Shown here piece by piece: positions 23,441-35,090 of a stretch of 64,000 nt of DNA. The DNA comes from Pterois miles. Lineage: Eukaryota > Chordata > Actinopteri > Perciformes > Scorpaenidae. Location of the stretch: positions 4,502,501 to 4,566,500 of the forward strand of contig CAMQGK010000008.1 in assembly GCA_947000775.1 (NCBI GenBank). The letters run 5' to 3'. The number at the start of each line of letters is the position of its first letter. Position 1 is the stretch's first letter. The position numbers and the translations under genes are program-made. The notes under the pieces were generated by a model, which did no database searches, had not been told where the DNA came from, and saw nothing but the letters and a program-made list of their open reading frames with translations.

Positions 23441-23640
23441 AAAAAAAAAAAAAAAAAATTGTTGGCATTGGACGTTTCTGCAAACATGGCTATGTTGAAT
23501 GGTGACGTTTCCCAAAAATACATTTCCTCTTACCGCGCTTGCAGAAATGCAATGCCAAATAGATAACTTTGTGAAATGATGGGTTATGCAACAAAACTAC
23601 TTGGTTAAGGTTAGAAGAAAGATCATAGTTAATGTTCAAA
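23441..23640. repeat. poly-A followed by family Z-like segment
   Basis: 18 A at 23441-23458, then GTGACGTTTCCC and CAACAAAACTACTTGGTTAA with GGTTAGAAGAAAGATCATAG. These are the inverse of the CCTAACCAAGTAGTTTTGTTG-type motif in the minisatellite at 11651. A degenerate fragment without clear ends. Confidence 0.4.
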
Positions 23641-23779
23641 TTATAATACATATAAACAGCTGTAAGAACACAAGAAAACCACTATAGTTTTGTTTAGAGA
23701 ACAACTACATTGTTGGGCTCAAAACTACTACAGTGAAAATGAAACTGAATATTATGAACATGGAACATGAACAAACAGC

Positions 23780-23802
23780 TGATTTTGATTTGATTTGATT
23801 TT
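23780..23802. repeat. TGATT pentamer tandem tract
   Basis: About four units of TGATT with one irregular spacing, followed by a T-run. Confidence 0.7.
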
Positions 23803-24042
23803 TTCTTGTGTTTGTTGAACCCATCCACCTCCCCTCCCGCCTGCCCAGTTTTCTCTAAACTATTTAAACTGTCACTTGCTCTGACCGAATGCAAAAACAA
23901 AACGTTGCCATGTGGTGTATCCTTGGTTTACATCCAATACCAATGCCACAGCAATGCCTGAAGCACACCAACATGCTCAACTTGTCAATGAAAACATGAT
24001 CTCTAGCAGGTGCCATACAGTGTGTACCATGTTCATCATCTT

Positions 24043-24386
24043 GGGGCGGCAGTAGCTCAGTCTGTAGGGAGTTGGCTTGGGAACCGGAGGGTCACCGGTT
24101 CAAGTCCCGACATGGACCAAGAACTGAGTGTGAACTGGTAGCTGGAGAGGTGCCAGTTTACCTCTTGGGCACTGCCGAGGTGCCCCTGAGCAAGGCACCA
24201 AACCTCCAACTGCTCGGGGCGCTTGTCAGGAGCAGCCCCCTCACTCTGACATCTCTCCATTGTTGCATGTTTGTGCATGTGTGTGTCCGGGTCTGCATGT
24301 ACCGTGTATAAGTTAACAACAGAGTGAAAAAATTGAATTTCCCCTCGTGGGACTAATAAAGGACTATCTTCTTCTTCTTCTTCTTA
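24043..24386 (+). mobile_element. tRNA-derived SINE with CTT tail
   Basis: The first roughly 75 bases mimic a tRNA: AGTAGCTCAGTCTGTAGG is an A-box region and GGTTCAAGTCCC (24097-24108) a B-box, at tRNA-like spacing. The body contains GAGGTGCCCCTGAGCAAGGC, a motif that I know from perch-like fish SINEs. It ends with CCCTCGTGGGACTAATAAAG and a CTT microsatellite at 24369-24385. The tail probably imitates a partner LINE for reverse transcription. No clear target-site duplication was found. It is not a functional tRNA gene because there is no acceptor stem closure after the B-box. Confidence 0.85.
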
Positions 24387-26962
24387 GTGCAGCCTGTTAG
24401 CATGCTAATGTTTGCTAACTACTAAGTATCATTAGCTTTGGAGATCCAAGCTAAGCCAGAAGCACAACAAATGGGGTCTGGGTGGTGTGTACCTTTGTGC
24501 CTTCAAGGTACCATGTGCTCCATCCCTGGATTACTAATGCAAGCACCCTTATTTAAGGTGTGTAAATACAGCGGCAAGTTTTGGGATGGCCTTCCTTCTC
24601 TCTGGTGGAAACGGGACCTGTTGTAATTTTTTGTAAATTTCTTTGGTAGCATTTAAAATCAAGTGAACACATCTACTATTTTCGAGGATCAAACCTTGTC
24701 TAAAAACAATGTATTTAAGTTCAATCGTTAACATCTGTATAATAATATCAAATGTCTATGTTTGTATTAACAGTTAATGAGTAAATGTTTGCACAGGTAG
24801 TGGAGCAGAAGAACATTCGTATGGAGTGTTGTTCATGGCCAACACAGAAAAGCATTGCACATGGTCGGTAAGGGCAGCTGGTTAAATCAGCATCGATATA
24901 GACTCACTGATGGAGGGTTTTAAAACCCATTTCCACTTCCCGCTAATTGGTTTGGGATGGCACTTAATATGGTGGACCATCCACGCGAAACCACATGGAG
25001 TGGAAGACTGTAGGGAGACGATATATGGGCAGATTTGGAAATGGGCCTAAATGTGAGGATTTGTACTCATACAAATCGCCAACTCCATACTCCATCTACT
25101 TTTGGCTGGAGATGTGACATTCACAAACCAAATCGTACTTGAGAGCCATTCTTTTTATTGTTGGGCCATTTCTATGCATTAAATGACTAACCGGGTACAG
25201 TTTACACACAAAGACACACACTATGCTCCCCAAGTTAAACTACAGTTTTAGTTGTCGCAAAATTGCCTTTTAGCTTTAAATTTCTTACAGTTTTGGGCTT
25301 CTCCTTTGCCTTATTGAATGTGATCATGCCCTGACCATTTCAGATTAATACCTCCCATCCCAAGTTACAGTCAATTCACTGAAAAATTACCAATCCTCTC
25401 ACAAGCAGCCCTTTCCCTCCACAATCTCTCTTCTGTGTAATTGATGGGAGCCCAGCTATTGAGTATTTTACTGGTGCTGCCTTGCCTGTAATTTCAATCA
25501 GACTTTAGTGGGACAAATCAATAGGACAGAGTCTAAATGAGAGACTATAATGCTGACTCTGTTCCATATCTGTCACATGGCCAGTGTATTACATCCAGCT
25601 CTTGGAGGCTTTCTAATCACCAAGGCGCGTGTGCTGCTCACACAAATAGACACCATCAATACCATCATATCTGGAGATTAATATGATATTGAACATATTA
25701 GGAATGCAGTTTCTTAATCTGGAACCTCATGCACCAAGTAACACTTAAATTATTATTAATGTAATTATATTTTATTGCTGCTCACATAGAGATAAGACAT
25801 GTGAATATGAATACCAAACATGGGCCATCTCATTTCTGTAGTGCATTTCACCATTTTATCAGCACTGATCTTCTTTGGCATTTCAGTTTAGACTTGCGGT
25901 TGGCTCTTGGACCTGTGCACATACGTTGTTAGTGAGAATTCCCTTGTCGTCGCCTGTCTTTGCAGTTTGTCTTTGCAGTTTGTCTTTGCAGTGTGTGGAC
26001 CAGTGACACCAACAAACCCGCATGAGTCAGACCCAAGATTTTCTAGCAGTAGAGGCCAAGTGGAACGTTGTTTGTCTGGGCCTGCAGCCAAGTCTTCCAT
26101 TAGGCCTTTGGCCCAGGTGAACAGTAATTAAACAAGGCTGCGCTGAGTCGGCACTCCACATCTCCAGTGCCTCTGCATTCACGTTATTTCTGTTTATGTT
26201 GCTCTCCAGCAGGGGTTTTTCTCATTGGAGATCTCAACCATATGTTGCATCTATCTCTCATGGTGCCAAGAAATGTTGTTTTGGAGCAGAGGGTTTTCAG
26301 ACTGTGAGGTGTGCCTCCCCGGGGCAGCAATGGAGAGTTGAAGGGGGGTACAAGGGCGGAGATGTGAGACAAAGGTAATGAGTGAGTTGAGAAGGACAGG
26401 TGCATGCTGCTTATCTGTAAACAGCAGGAGGTTAGTTGTTGTTTGGCCCGCTGATTTGGCCCTCTCACCAATACAGCTTATGGATGTAGTTACGGTTCTT
26501 GGACTCCCCAGCAACTGATAGATGCAATTAGCATAAAAAAAATGACTCTCATTCTGAGTCATAATGCAATCAAATCAAAACACAAAAACATGACACACAT
26601 AATTTATTTTAAGATTCAGTGTGACGCACACTTCCTGAGAGTATCATTATTCTTGATCATCATAAATAAATGATCATAACTCCTCAGAATCACAGAAAAA
26701 ATGCTCCTTATGCAGAACTTGCCTCAGAATCATCACATTTAAATGGTTTTTATTCAGGATCAAAAAAATCCTGTAGATGTCTCTATATCCATGGGTACAC
26801 TGCAAACAAGAAGTGCTATTAGCTAATTTGGCATAGTTTTAATGGTGCAAGTTCGCCAAAATGTACTACAACTTTCTGTAGCCGACAGCTAACTCACTAA
26901 CTCCACGTAATGGTCAGGGTGAGAATGTAACATGTAAATCGCAAGGCACATACAAGATAGTA
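24387..26962. other. stretch without recognisable genes
   Basis: No gene supported. About 25360-25680 is non-repetitive with GTAATTGATGG and GTAATTTCAATC-type homeodomain-like sites and could be regulatory, but this is only an impression. A 13 bp triple repeat lies at 25956-25994. Confidence 0.4.
25956..25994. repeat. 13 bp tandem repeat, three units
   Basis: GTCTTTGCAGTTT occurs twice and then as GTCTTTGCAGTGT. Small and recent-looking. Confidence 0.85.
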
Positions 26963-27097
26963 AGTTAGGCATTGATCTTAAATGGATACGGTTAGACATT
27001 GGCCTGGAATGGTTAAGGTTAGGCACTGCTCGAGAATGGTAAAGGTTCAGCATTGACCCCAAATGGTTAAGGTTAGGAATCGACCTTTAATAGTTCT
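26963..27097. repeat. 27 bp minisatellite, five units
   Basis: Five consecutive units of exactly 27 bases start at 26963, 26990, 27017, 27044 and 27071, with consensus GGTTAGGCATTGACC then AATGGTTAA. They are diverged from one another but keep length with no indels. The GGTTAAGGTTAGG junction is reminiscent of telomere-like and family Z motifs. It is non-coding. Confidence 0.8.
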
Positions 27098-27837
27098 GGT
27101 TAGCTGCTTAAAGAGACTGATTGATGCTGGATCAGGCCAGCACTGAGGAACAGCACAGTATTTGTCCATCAAGTCATACATGTTTCATGGCAACATACTG
27201 TATATCCACTTAGGGCAGAAAAAAGAAAGGAGGAAGCCCAAGCAGGGGTGGATGGAGAGATTAGGGGCTGAGTGCACGCCTTTTTGTTTGATTCTACCTC
27301 ACTCGCTTCCTGTTCGCCGGGAATCTGCAATCAGCGTCAGGAGGGGAGGGGGAACAACGGGGGTACGCTCTGAAGATGAGATAGGGAGAGGTATATGATG
27401 GAGAGAGGAGTATTTCAGTGGGAGAAGGAGCGATAACAACTGTGAAAGCGCATAAACAAACAATAAAAGAGATGACACCGACGCTAAGAAGAGAGAGGAA
27501 GGAGGTATTGGTAGTGGGAGTGATGACGGCTTAGATACCCCCTCTCCACACATCCCCTTCTTTTCACTTATCCTGCTTTCCTCCTCCTCCTCCTCTTCCG
27601 CTCTCAGCTACATGACTATTGGTTAGCGAGCTAGCCTCGATGGGGAGACGGGGAGGAAGACAGAGAGAGACTTAGAGAGAGGGATAGTGCTGAGGCTGCA
27701 TTCACAGAAGATTACAGTGCAGGCTCGCTGATCAGGCTCTCCACCATTTTCTCTCCTCTACACAGAGATGAGCCCATCTCCCTTTGATCACACTCACAAC
27801 CAATGGGATCACACACAGGTAGAGAAAATAATGAACA

Positions 27838-27850
27838 CCCCCCCCCCCCC
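27838..27850. repeat. poly-C tract
   Basis: A run of 13 C. Confidence 0.9.
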
Positions 27851-27984
27851 TACCGAACAGGGAAATCAGATTGTGCGCAGTGGAAGAGCTTCCAGGAGAC
27901 AATATTCATATCTCATCTAGGTTTGTATGCGAGTGAGGGTGAAAGTAAAAGGGTGACGATAGAATACTGTGATTTAATTTGAGC

Positions 27985-27985
<1 letters not shown>

Positions 27986-28026
<41 letters not shown>
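27986..28026. repeat. GT dinucleotide microsatellite
   Basis: About 20 uninterrupted GT units, long enough to be polymorphic. Confidence 0.95.
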
Positions 28027-28027
<1 letters not shown>

Positions 28028-28957
28028 CTCATCAGAAAACAGAGCGATATTCAGATTCTCTGATTCATTCCCAGCAGGGATGGGGATCGATAGCTCTTTA
28101 TGAAGGGACTTAGTGAACTAATTAGGTAACGGAATGGCTGTGCATTTCTAATGAGCTGACTGTGTGCACAATGTGAATTAAGTTGTGGATATGCAACAGC
28201 AAACTAAAGGTGATTTGATTCACGTAAACCCATCACATGAACATGATCACTCCCATGCATGCACACCGATACGACCTCAGGTGTGTGTGCACGAAACCGT
28301 GTAGATTTTGTATCACGGCAGCAAAGTTCTTGTTACGTGCAGATGTTGTTCTTGTAAGTGCGTTGATTCCTATCAGACTTGATTATTCTGGTTTGGTGAC
28401 GTGAGTAACACACTAAGCATGAAACATCAAAAACTAAAGGCTGGAAAATGGAAACTAGGAGGTTATGAGACAGGAATTATAATTAAGGCTAATCTCTGTA
28501 TTACTGTCTGCACTCCAGGCAAAACTGCTCCACAGCATCTGTATTGTGCATTCTGATGGATCTCTATAGAGAGCAGAGAGTAATATTTGCTTTCAAACAT
28601 TTAATTTGTGAGCAATACTGTAGATTAGCTTCCTCTCTCTCAGGTTTCATATTGAATTAGAACATTACATTTCAGGTATTTTCATTTGTTGAATGTTTTT
28701 ATGCTATGAGTGCTGTGGAGCATCAGTCTTGTGCTCAACAGTCATGCAGCAATAAACAAAACACCATTAGCTTCACCTTCAAACATAGCCCTACAGAAAC
28801 TGAAGGTGAGGCCTGTGGGTTTAACCTTTAACCTTGTGGAGCCAAACACAAATTTGGGTGAGCTAATCTTTTCAGTTTCTATTGTACAGTGACCTGCTTA
28901 CAGTATGTATGCCAAAGCAGTTTCCAATTTTTTTGCCTGAGATACTTCCAAGCAAAA

Positions 28958-29365
28958 ACTGTATATAAGAAGAGTTCAGCATTTTAGGTGACCAGGGTGT
29001 TCTAATTAACTTTCATGAACTAAGACAAAAACATGGACAACTCCCAGACCCGACAATGCCGTGGTAGCGTCTTGTCAGGCAGCCCTAAAGCATATCCTGC
29101 TTTATGGTCTATTCTATTCAAAATGGGACCATAATTTTCTAAATGAACATTAAGCTGTATCGTAGGAGAGACCATAAACTCATGTTTACAATGTTTACTG
29201 AGGTCATAAATCAAGTGAGAATTAAGGTAATTTTCCCATAAACGACTATACAATCAGACTTCTTTGTGCAACCAGAGGAGTCGCCCCCTGCTGGATATTA
29301 GAAAGAAAGCAGGTTTAAGGCACATTGGCTTCACTTTTCAGACCCACAGGTTGCCGCCTGCTTCC
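28958..29365 (+). repeat. family D repeat, copy 2 (left-truncated)
   Basis: This begins within the family at TTTTAGGTGACCAGGG and keeps TTTCATGAACT, CCGTGGTAGCG, TATCCTGCTTTATGGTCTAT, GAGACCATAAACTCATG, GAGGAGTCGCCCCCTGCTGG and TTGGCTTCACTTTTCAGACC. The left roughly 150 bases present in copy 3 are absent, as expected for a truncated or partly deleted copy. Confidence 0.7.
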
Positions 29366-29672
29366 AAGCCATCCATCAGATTAGCTAAAGTTCACTGTCA
29401 CTGACACCACCTATCAAGTTCCTGATGTGTTTACTTGACTAGATATTAAGATGTTATGTTTACCAACACTATTAATCTGTATTAAAAAGTCACATGATCA
29501 CAAAATCAGTCTTGGAATTGTCAATATTTGGCTTTGCATTTTGACTTTACGATGGACTGTTGGAAGTGTTGTTTCTCCCTTAATTTAGCTATATATTTTG
29601 GTGTTAAATCATTACAACTAACTCAAGTTGCTGGGGGTGTGTCCTGTGCAGCTGGCCTATCATACACTAGCA

Positions 29673-30330
29673 CAGGGGTGGGCAATAATTTTTCCTGGGG
29701 GGCCACAAGAGAAACCCAGATTGTTGCCAGGGGCCAACAAATACTGTCAGATGTAACCTCTATTTTACCATATAGAAAACATATTGGCCACTTATATTTC
29801 AGCATTTATTATACCAAAAATCACTCCAAACAGCATATTATTAAGAAAATTAAATTATATTCAGGAGTCTTTGAACTGCACAGGATTGACTGTTTTGGGT
29901 AGTAATGTTTCCATTAACAAAACTTAACATTAACACTTACATTTCCTCCTTTCATTGCATGCACCTTTGTAAAAAAAAGCTTTTGTAGCTTAGCTAGCAG
30001 CCCCTTGGTTGTCCTCTCCTTCTCATCTTCAGAAAGTTTTCGTTTTTTTTTCTGCATGTTTTGTCCCAAATTGGTAACTCAAATTGTATTCTTTTAATAC
30101 AGCCACATTTGTTGCAAATTAAGCACAAACCTTTACAGCTAACCTCAGCAAAAATACTTAGCAGTCCATGACTTATTATAGATGTGCCACGCTACGTCAA
30201 ACATCGCTCATGTCAATTAACATCAGTGTCAAGTGTGACAGGAAGAAGCACACTAACAATCAATAAGTAAAGTTGTGTGGTTTGTCCGAGACCTCCTGGG
30301 CCGGGCAGAACCATCACAAGCAGGTAGTGT
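29673..30330. mobile_element. hAT-type DNA transposon relic, left end present
   Basis: It opens with CAGGGGTGGGCAATAATTTT, a classic hAT terminal inverted repeat (CAGGGGTGGGCAA). It is followed by CCTGGGGGGCCACAAGAG and AGGGGCCAACAAATACTG. The matching right terminus is not found, so the right boundary given is only where similarity seems to fade. A transposase relic lies on the minus strand at 29970-30150. The element is incomplete and dead. Confidence 0.55.
29970..30150 (-). pseudogene. hAT transposase N-terminal relic (BED finger region)
   Basis: Reading the minus strand gives a CLICN motif, expected of the first cysteine pair of a BED zinc finger in hAT transposases. Further on come KRKLSEDEKERTTKGLLAK and LQKLFF, which resemble the charged linker after the finger. 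The histidine pair expected between them is not recognisable. This is too short and diverged to be functional. The call rests on the adjacent hAT terminus plus these motifs. Confidence 0.45.
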
Positions 30331-31494
30331 ATTGGTTATTGTGATAAGAAATATTCCAAATGTCATCATCACAAATTGTAAATCTTAATGTGTATTTATT
30401 TCCCTCCTAAACAAATATATGGTATATGGTAACACGAAAAATCAACTACAAAAGTATCCCTCATTGGGACCCAATGGTATAAGTTGTACAGGAAACAGTA
30501 GGCTGAAATGCACAATCTTCTCTTGGCTTGTGGTACAAAACATTTCCCAACCATACAGAACCAAAAACTAATACAGCTGGCCTTCAAAGTTCTACTACTG
30601 AACCTTTATACTGAGGTAAGTACACTAATTAGTATTAGTACAAAGACAAAATGAAGATACAGTGTTTGCTGTGGTGTCTGCAGCATAAGCAGTGTAGGAG
30701 CTCTGCCAAACTAGTGCACATAATGGTCAATTTGTTGCCAGTAAAGCTCTGCAATATTGGCCCATTGAGCACATAAATACTCTCAACCCAAAAGCCATAA
30801 GAATCATTCTAGCACTTTTATTGAAATATGTGACAAACACAAGCTGATTTGCATTTAAGGTAGCAAAACTGGATGGGTGTAGCTGTAGATAAATCAGTTA
30901 ATTTGTCAGCAAAAATGACCACTCTGATGGAACAGTCATTTTTATTAAAGAGGGTAAGGCTGGGCATTCATCAGTGTCGGTAAGGGTTGTTCATGGCAAC
31001 AGTCAGGAACTCTCTAAATGTGGTATTTCGGCCTGCCTGCTGTTACATTTCCATGAGAAGCACTCCACCGAAGGCAGGCTGCAATTAGCTCTATACCTTG
31101 TGGCAGGCTCACACTCAACATACTTCTCCCTCATCTCCACAGCTCAAAAATTGCCAGTAATTATTGTCAGGGAGGATATTAAAAGGACTTCAGATAGGGT
31201 CCATTTCCTTAAAACAGTGTGGGCCTTATGGATCACGTATGCACGATTAAACAAGAAATGGTCATCACATTGCCTGTGGTCTCTTAGCATGGGCCTCTTG
31301 CACTAGTGAAGTGCTACCAGATTGTCAGTTCTTTCCACAAAAGAAAGAGCTGTTGAGTTCAAAAACTTAAGCCTTGAGTATAGTATTTGGTCGTTGCCAT
31401 CTTGGTATTTTATAACCAGAAGACACTGAACACTGAACAGGACATTTTTAAGTGACCTAAAAGTCATTCATGAACTGTCTGTAACTATCTGTAA
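30331..31494. other. stretch without recognisable features
   Basis: AT-rich single-copy-looking DNA. The open frame 30974-31306 (110 codons) has no recognised domain. Confidence 0.5.
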
Positions 31495-31776
31495 ACCCGC
31501 TGGGATGGAGCCGATCTCAGCTGACATTGGATGAAGGTGGGCTACATCCTGGATAGGTCAGCCTATCACAGGGCTGACACAGAGACAAACAACATTCACA
31601 CCTTCGAAAAATTTAGAGTCAGCAGTTAACCTAACCTCCATATCTTTGGACTGTGGGCGAACCCGGAGGAAACGCTAATACTGGGAGAATATGCAACCTC
31701 CACACAGAAGGCCCCAAGCTGGGTTTGAACTTGCGACCCTCATGCTGTGTTAACCACTGCACCACCATGCAGTCCA
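31495..31776 (-). mobile_element. tRNA-derived SINE, inverted copy
   Basis: This is the same family as 15363-15658 in opposite orientation. Landmarks are GATGGAGCCGATCTCAGCTG, TATCACAGGGCTGACAC, GAGTCAGCAGTTAACCTAAC, TTTGGACTGTGGGCG and TTAACCACTGCACCACC at the tRNA-like head. Read inversely the head gives a degenerate B-box near GGTTTGAACTTGC. It is older than the 15363 copy, judging by many small changes. Its 5-prime end abuts a LINE relic. Confidence 0.8.
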
Positions 31777-31777
31777 T

Positions 31778-32165
31778 CAATCCGGGGCTGGGTCGCGGGG
31801 ATCAGCAGGCTCAGCAGGGATTTCCGGATGTCCCTTTCTCCAGCAACATTTTCCAGCTCTTCCTGGGGAAGCCCGAGACGTAGAGATATATAATCTCTCC
31901 AGTGTGTTCTGGATCGACCCCGGGGAATCTTACCAGTTGGACGTGCCCGGAAAACCTCTTAAGGGAGCTATACCGATCAGATGCCCGAACCACCTCAACT
32001 GGCCCCTTTTGATGCTTTGCCTACAAGCTCAGCTGCCTCTTCGCCGCAATGCTCCAGTTGCGAAGCCTGCATAACGACGTCGCACCGAACCGACCGCTCG
32101 CTCCATTTTAACCTCACTTGTGAACAAGACACCAAGATACTTAAACTCCCCTGCTTGGGGGACAC
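31778..32165 (-). pseudogene. LINE reverse transcriptase C-terminus and 3-prime end, degenerate
   Basis: On the minus strand the frames give EFKYLGVLFTSE and KMER, then after gaps LRWFGHLIG and PLRGFPGTS. These match the EFKYLG...GQLRWFGHL stretch that follows the catalytic part of some fish LINE polymerases. It ends near the SINE head with an inverse of CCCGCGACCCAGCCCCGGAT, the usual 3-prime end of that LINE family as I recall it. Several frameshifts and deletions are present. The clade (RTE-like or other) is not certain. The catalytic domain is absent. Confidence 0.65.
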
Positions 32166-33687
32166 AATTCACCATTTTCCATCAGAAAATCTGGTATAGA
32201 CGCTTAACGTCCTGAGAGGAAAATTCTAAAAACTGTGACCCCCATCGTTCGTTGAGTGCCATCTTGGTTTAAGACTAAATATCTGATAGACTTATGAGTC
32301 CTGTGCTATGTATTAAGGAATGATGATGCCTGTCCTATTGTGTGCTATTGTATTTTTTCTTTCAATTATCAACAAAAAACTCTATAAGATATGTAACATT
32401 AACATCATTGGCTTTTACAACATTCTAGATGTGCAGTGAATGTACAGTGCTATGGTGTTATGTGCTCACTCAAATGGATTTTGCTGTTCTGATTTCATAA
32501 TAAGGACCACAATGAAAATCTCTGTGGCTCAACACAAATAACAGACTTCCTGCAAAACAGAAATCCCTCCGAGCCAACTCCTATCATCAGGCTGTTGCAG
32601 AGAGATCGCGCAGATATGAAGTGATTGAAGGGTTCCAGTCGCTTGGCAGGATTACTGGTCTAGAGATGATAGCAAGATTTAATAGACCTCTGAAGCAAAA
32701 GGCAATTCACCCACTGAGAAAGAGAGAGCCCTTTGCTCCTCCCATTGACCTGATCCTGGCCTCCTTCAGACCTTTTAACCTTCATCTGGAATAGGCCATG
32801 TCTATGTCTCTCTGAGCGAAAGCCCTCCTACCCATTTTTGAACCCATCGCCTTTTCACATTACATCTGAATCTTCAGAAAAGTCCTTGCTGACCCTAAAA
32901 ACCTTTGCCCTGTCAAGATTGAATACCCTCCTCACCCTGGAATCAACCTCTATGAACCCCTTTTTTTGGAAAACAACAATATAGATATATTTTTTTCTGT
33001 TGAATTTAGATCAAATTACCATTCATAATCATATGAGATTTCACTCGTCAGTTCATTCCTGACATTACTCACCAACCCACCACCATTTCCCAGCTTGACC
33101 CTTTAATTCAAGCCATCAATTTGAGCTAAATCTTCCCTCTGATCTTAATCCCTTTAACCCCCCCTCGCTTCTGTCCAATCTTCCCATCCATCCTCTCGTC
33201 TTTGGTCTCTGTGAGTGTTATTTGCCAATGTTGGTACCCAATAAAAAGGACAGCAGTCATACTCTCTCGTCTAATATTTAGACTAGTCAGTCTGGAGGCC
33301 GATTGCTGCTCTCCTGAAGTGACACTGAAAGAAAGCAGTCATACATTTGCTGTCAAACCTGTATTGCACACCCTTCAGAAATTTCTACAGCTCTGATTAG
33401 TGCTACTGACGAGCTTTTTTCATCTTCTAGCATTAGTATCATCGCATAATTAGAGCCATATGACTCACCAACTATTCCAAACAGTTGTCATTTATGCAAG
33501 TTATCAATGTCATCCAAGCTTGTCGACACTTTTGTGGTCATTTTTTCTTTCGCTATTTCTCATGGATGATGAATGCAGTTAGGTAGCTAGCTAGCAAGAT
33601 TATATATCAGCATTCTCAATCCCACTGACAAATCTCTGCATGGTTGATTGTTTCTCCAACTGTCCAACCAAATGTCCGACAAAATTT
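32166..33687. other. stretch without recognisable features
   Basis: No gene or repeat recognised. Pyrimidine-rich parts lie around 32850-33200. Confidence 0.5.
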
Positions 33688-34022
33688 CGTTCCAATACAA
33701 CTAAACTGCATTCACAGAATTCGAGGAAAACATATTTTCTCCCAGATTACGATCACAGCAATTTTAAACACCTGGTTAAAGTTGGTTTTTTGAAATTGAA
33801 ACAGTAAAAAACAAAAACTGTAACAAAACTACGTCCTTGGGATTAGTAAAAAAACACAGAGGTCCTGTACCCATACACCACCCAAACCTCCTTCCTTCCA
33901 TTGCAAACATAGTTGTGATATGCCAAAAAGAAATGTAATGTGCAACAAGATATGCTTCCCTTGAAATGTAATTCAAAGTGCAGTTTTGTTGTATGGGAAC
34001 ATAATTTTTAGGAGACAGGGAA
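33688..34022. mobile_element. family F element with inverted related ends
   Basis: The left part CCAATACAACTAAACTGCAT with ACATATTTTCTCCCAGATTA and the inverse of the right part (CCTGTCTCCTAAAAATTATG, CATACAACAAAACTGC) are two versions of one sequence facing each other about 200 bases apart. The same block occurs once at 36659-36750 (CTGTCTCCTAAAAACTAAG, ACAACAAAACTGCATTGTG). This arrangement suggests a short element with long imperfect inverted ends. The centre has GTCCTGTACCCATACACCAC. It is non-coding. Confidence 0.45.
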
Positions 34023-34606
34023 CCGGCTGAAATAGCTATCAATTTGTACAAGACTTGATTTCTTTAAAGTTCTTAACAAATTGGACTAAAGGACCTTTTC
34101 CCTGCTACGCAAGACTCTATCGACATGCTACCATTTTAACGCACCAACATGCCGCAAAGCATATTGAAAAAACTGTTAAACGCATACACTAACCAGAAAA
34201 GTGAATATGAAATAGAGAGACATAAATTAGCTAAGAAAGCTCTCACTGTCTGCAGGTAACAGGTTGCAACATATTTTTAAACTGGTGGCAGCAGCGCTAT
34301 GTCTGCATACGAAATACTTCTTGTCCTCTATCTCAGCCTCTGTCTCTCAGTCTCCCATCATTTCTCTCTCAGAATTCCCAGAATTCCCATCTACACTCTC
34401 TTCAAGTCTGTCTTTACAAGGCCAACTTCATCCATTATTCCAGCCCTACAACCGATCAGCCATGTCATTTTGAATAAGCTCAGAGCACATGAAACCATTA
34501 CTCATCATTCATCACTGATGCTGTATTAAATGTCAGAATGCACTAAATTGTAAAACCTGTGGTCACCTAGTATATGTACCTCTGGCTACATTTTTATTTT
34601 CTTGCC

Positions 34607-34610
<4 letters not shown>

Positions 34611-34638
<28 letters not shown>
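34611..34638. repeat. AC dinucleotide microsatellite
   Basis: About 14 AC units. Confidence 0.95.
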
Positions 34639-34640
<2 letters not shown>

Positions 34641-35057
34641 AACGGGTGACATTTCAGGTATGGAAATTTGATGACATTTTCAGCCTCTGTGGTGTCTTAT
34701 GAAATGTAAGTAATTGGATCGGGGTCAATATGACAATATAAAAATGAGATGTATGCTAAGGCAGCCACTTGAAATTAATTTTGGGGCTCAGGGCAACTGC
34801 TTAAATCATATCTTTTTTTTCAGTACACTACAACTTCATATTTGTTTCAAGAACATAAAAAAAACAATCTAGAGCAGGTTGTTTGTTGCATTTTTTGAGG
34901 GGCCTATAAATACCCAAATCATTTACCCCGAATCCTCAATTCAGGATTGTTTCTACTTATATGTATAATTGTACATATTAAGATTTGTACCATGGATGTC
35001 CTTATTTTTGTACTTTTATTTTGAAGAATTAATCTATTTTTATCTGTACACATACAT

Positions 35058-35090
35058 TAATAATATATATAAATATATATATATAATATT
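35058..35090. repeat. AT-rich microsatellite
   Basis: Interrupted TA dinucleotide tract. Confidence 0.85.

Larger units (their letters stand above)
27098..28957. other. stretch without genes; GA-rich and microsatellite-bearing
   Basis: Purine-rich sequence runs from about 27330 to 27700. This is followed by a C-run (27838-27850) and a GT microsatellite (27986-28026). I see no credible exon or repeat family. Confidence 0.45.

Noticed and set aside
24043..24115. A tRNA gene
   Set aside because: A and B boxes are present, but there is no closing acceptor stem or terminator. The sequence continues into a SINE body.
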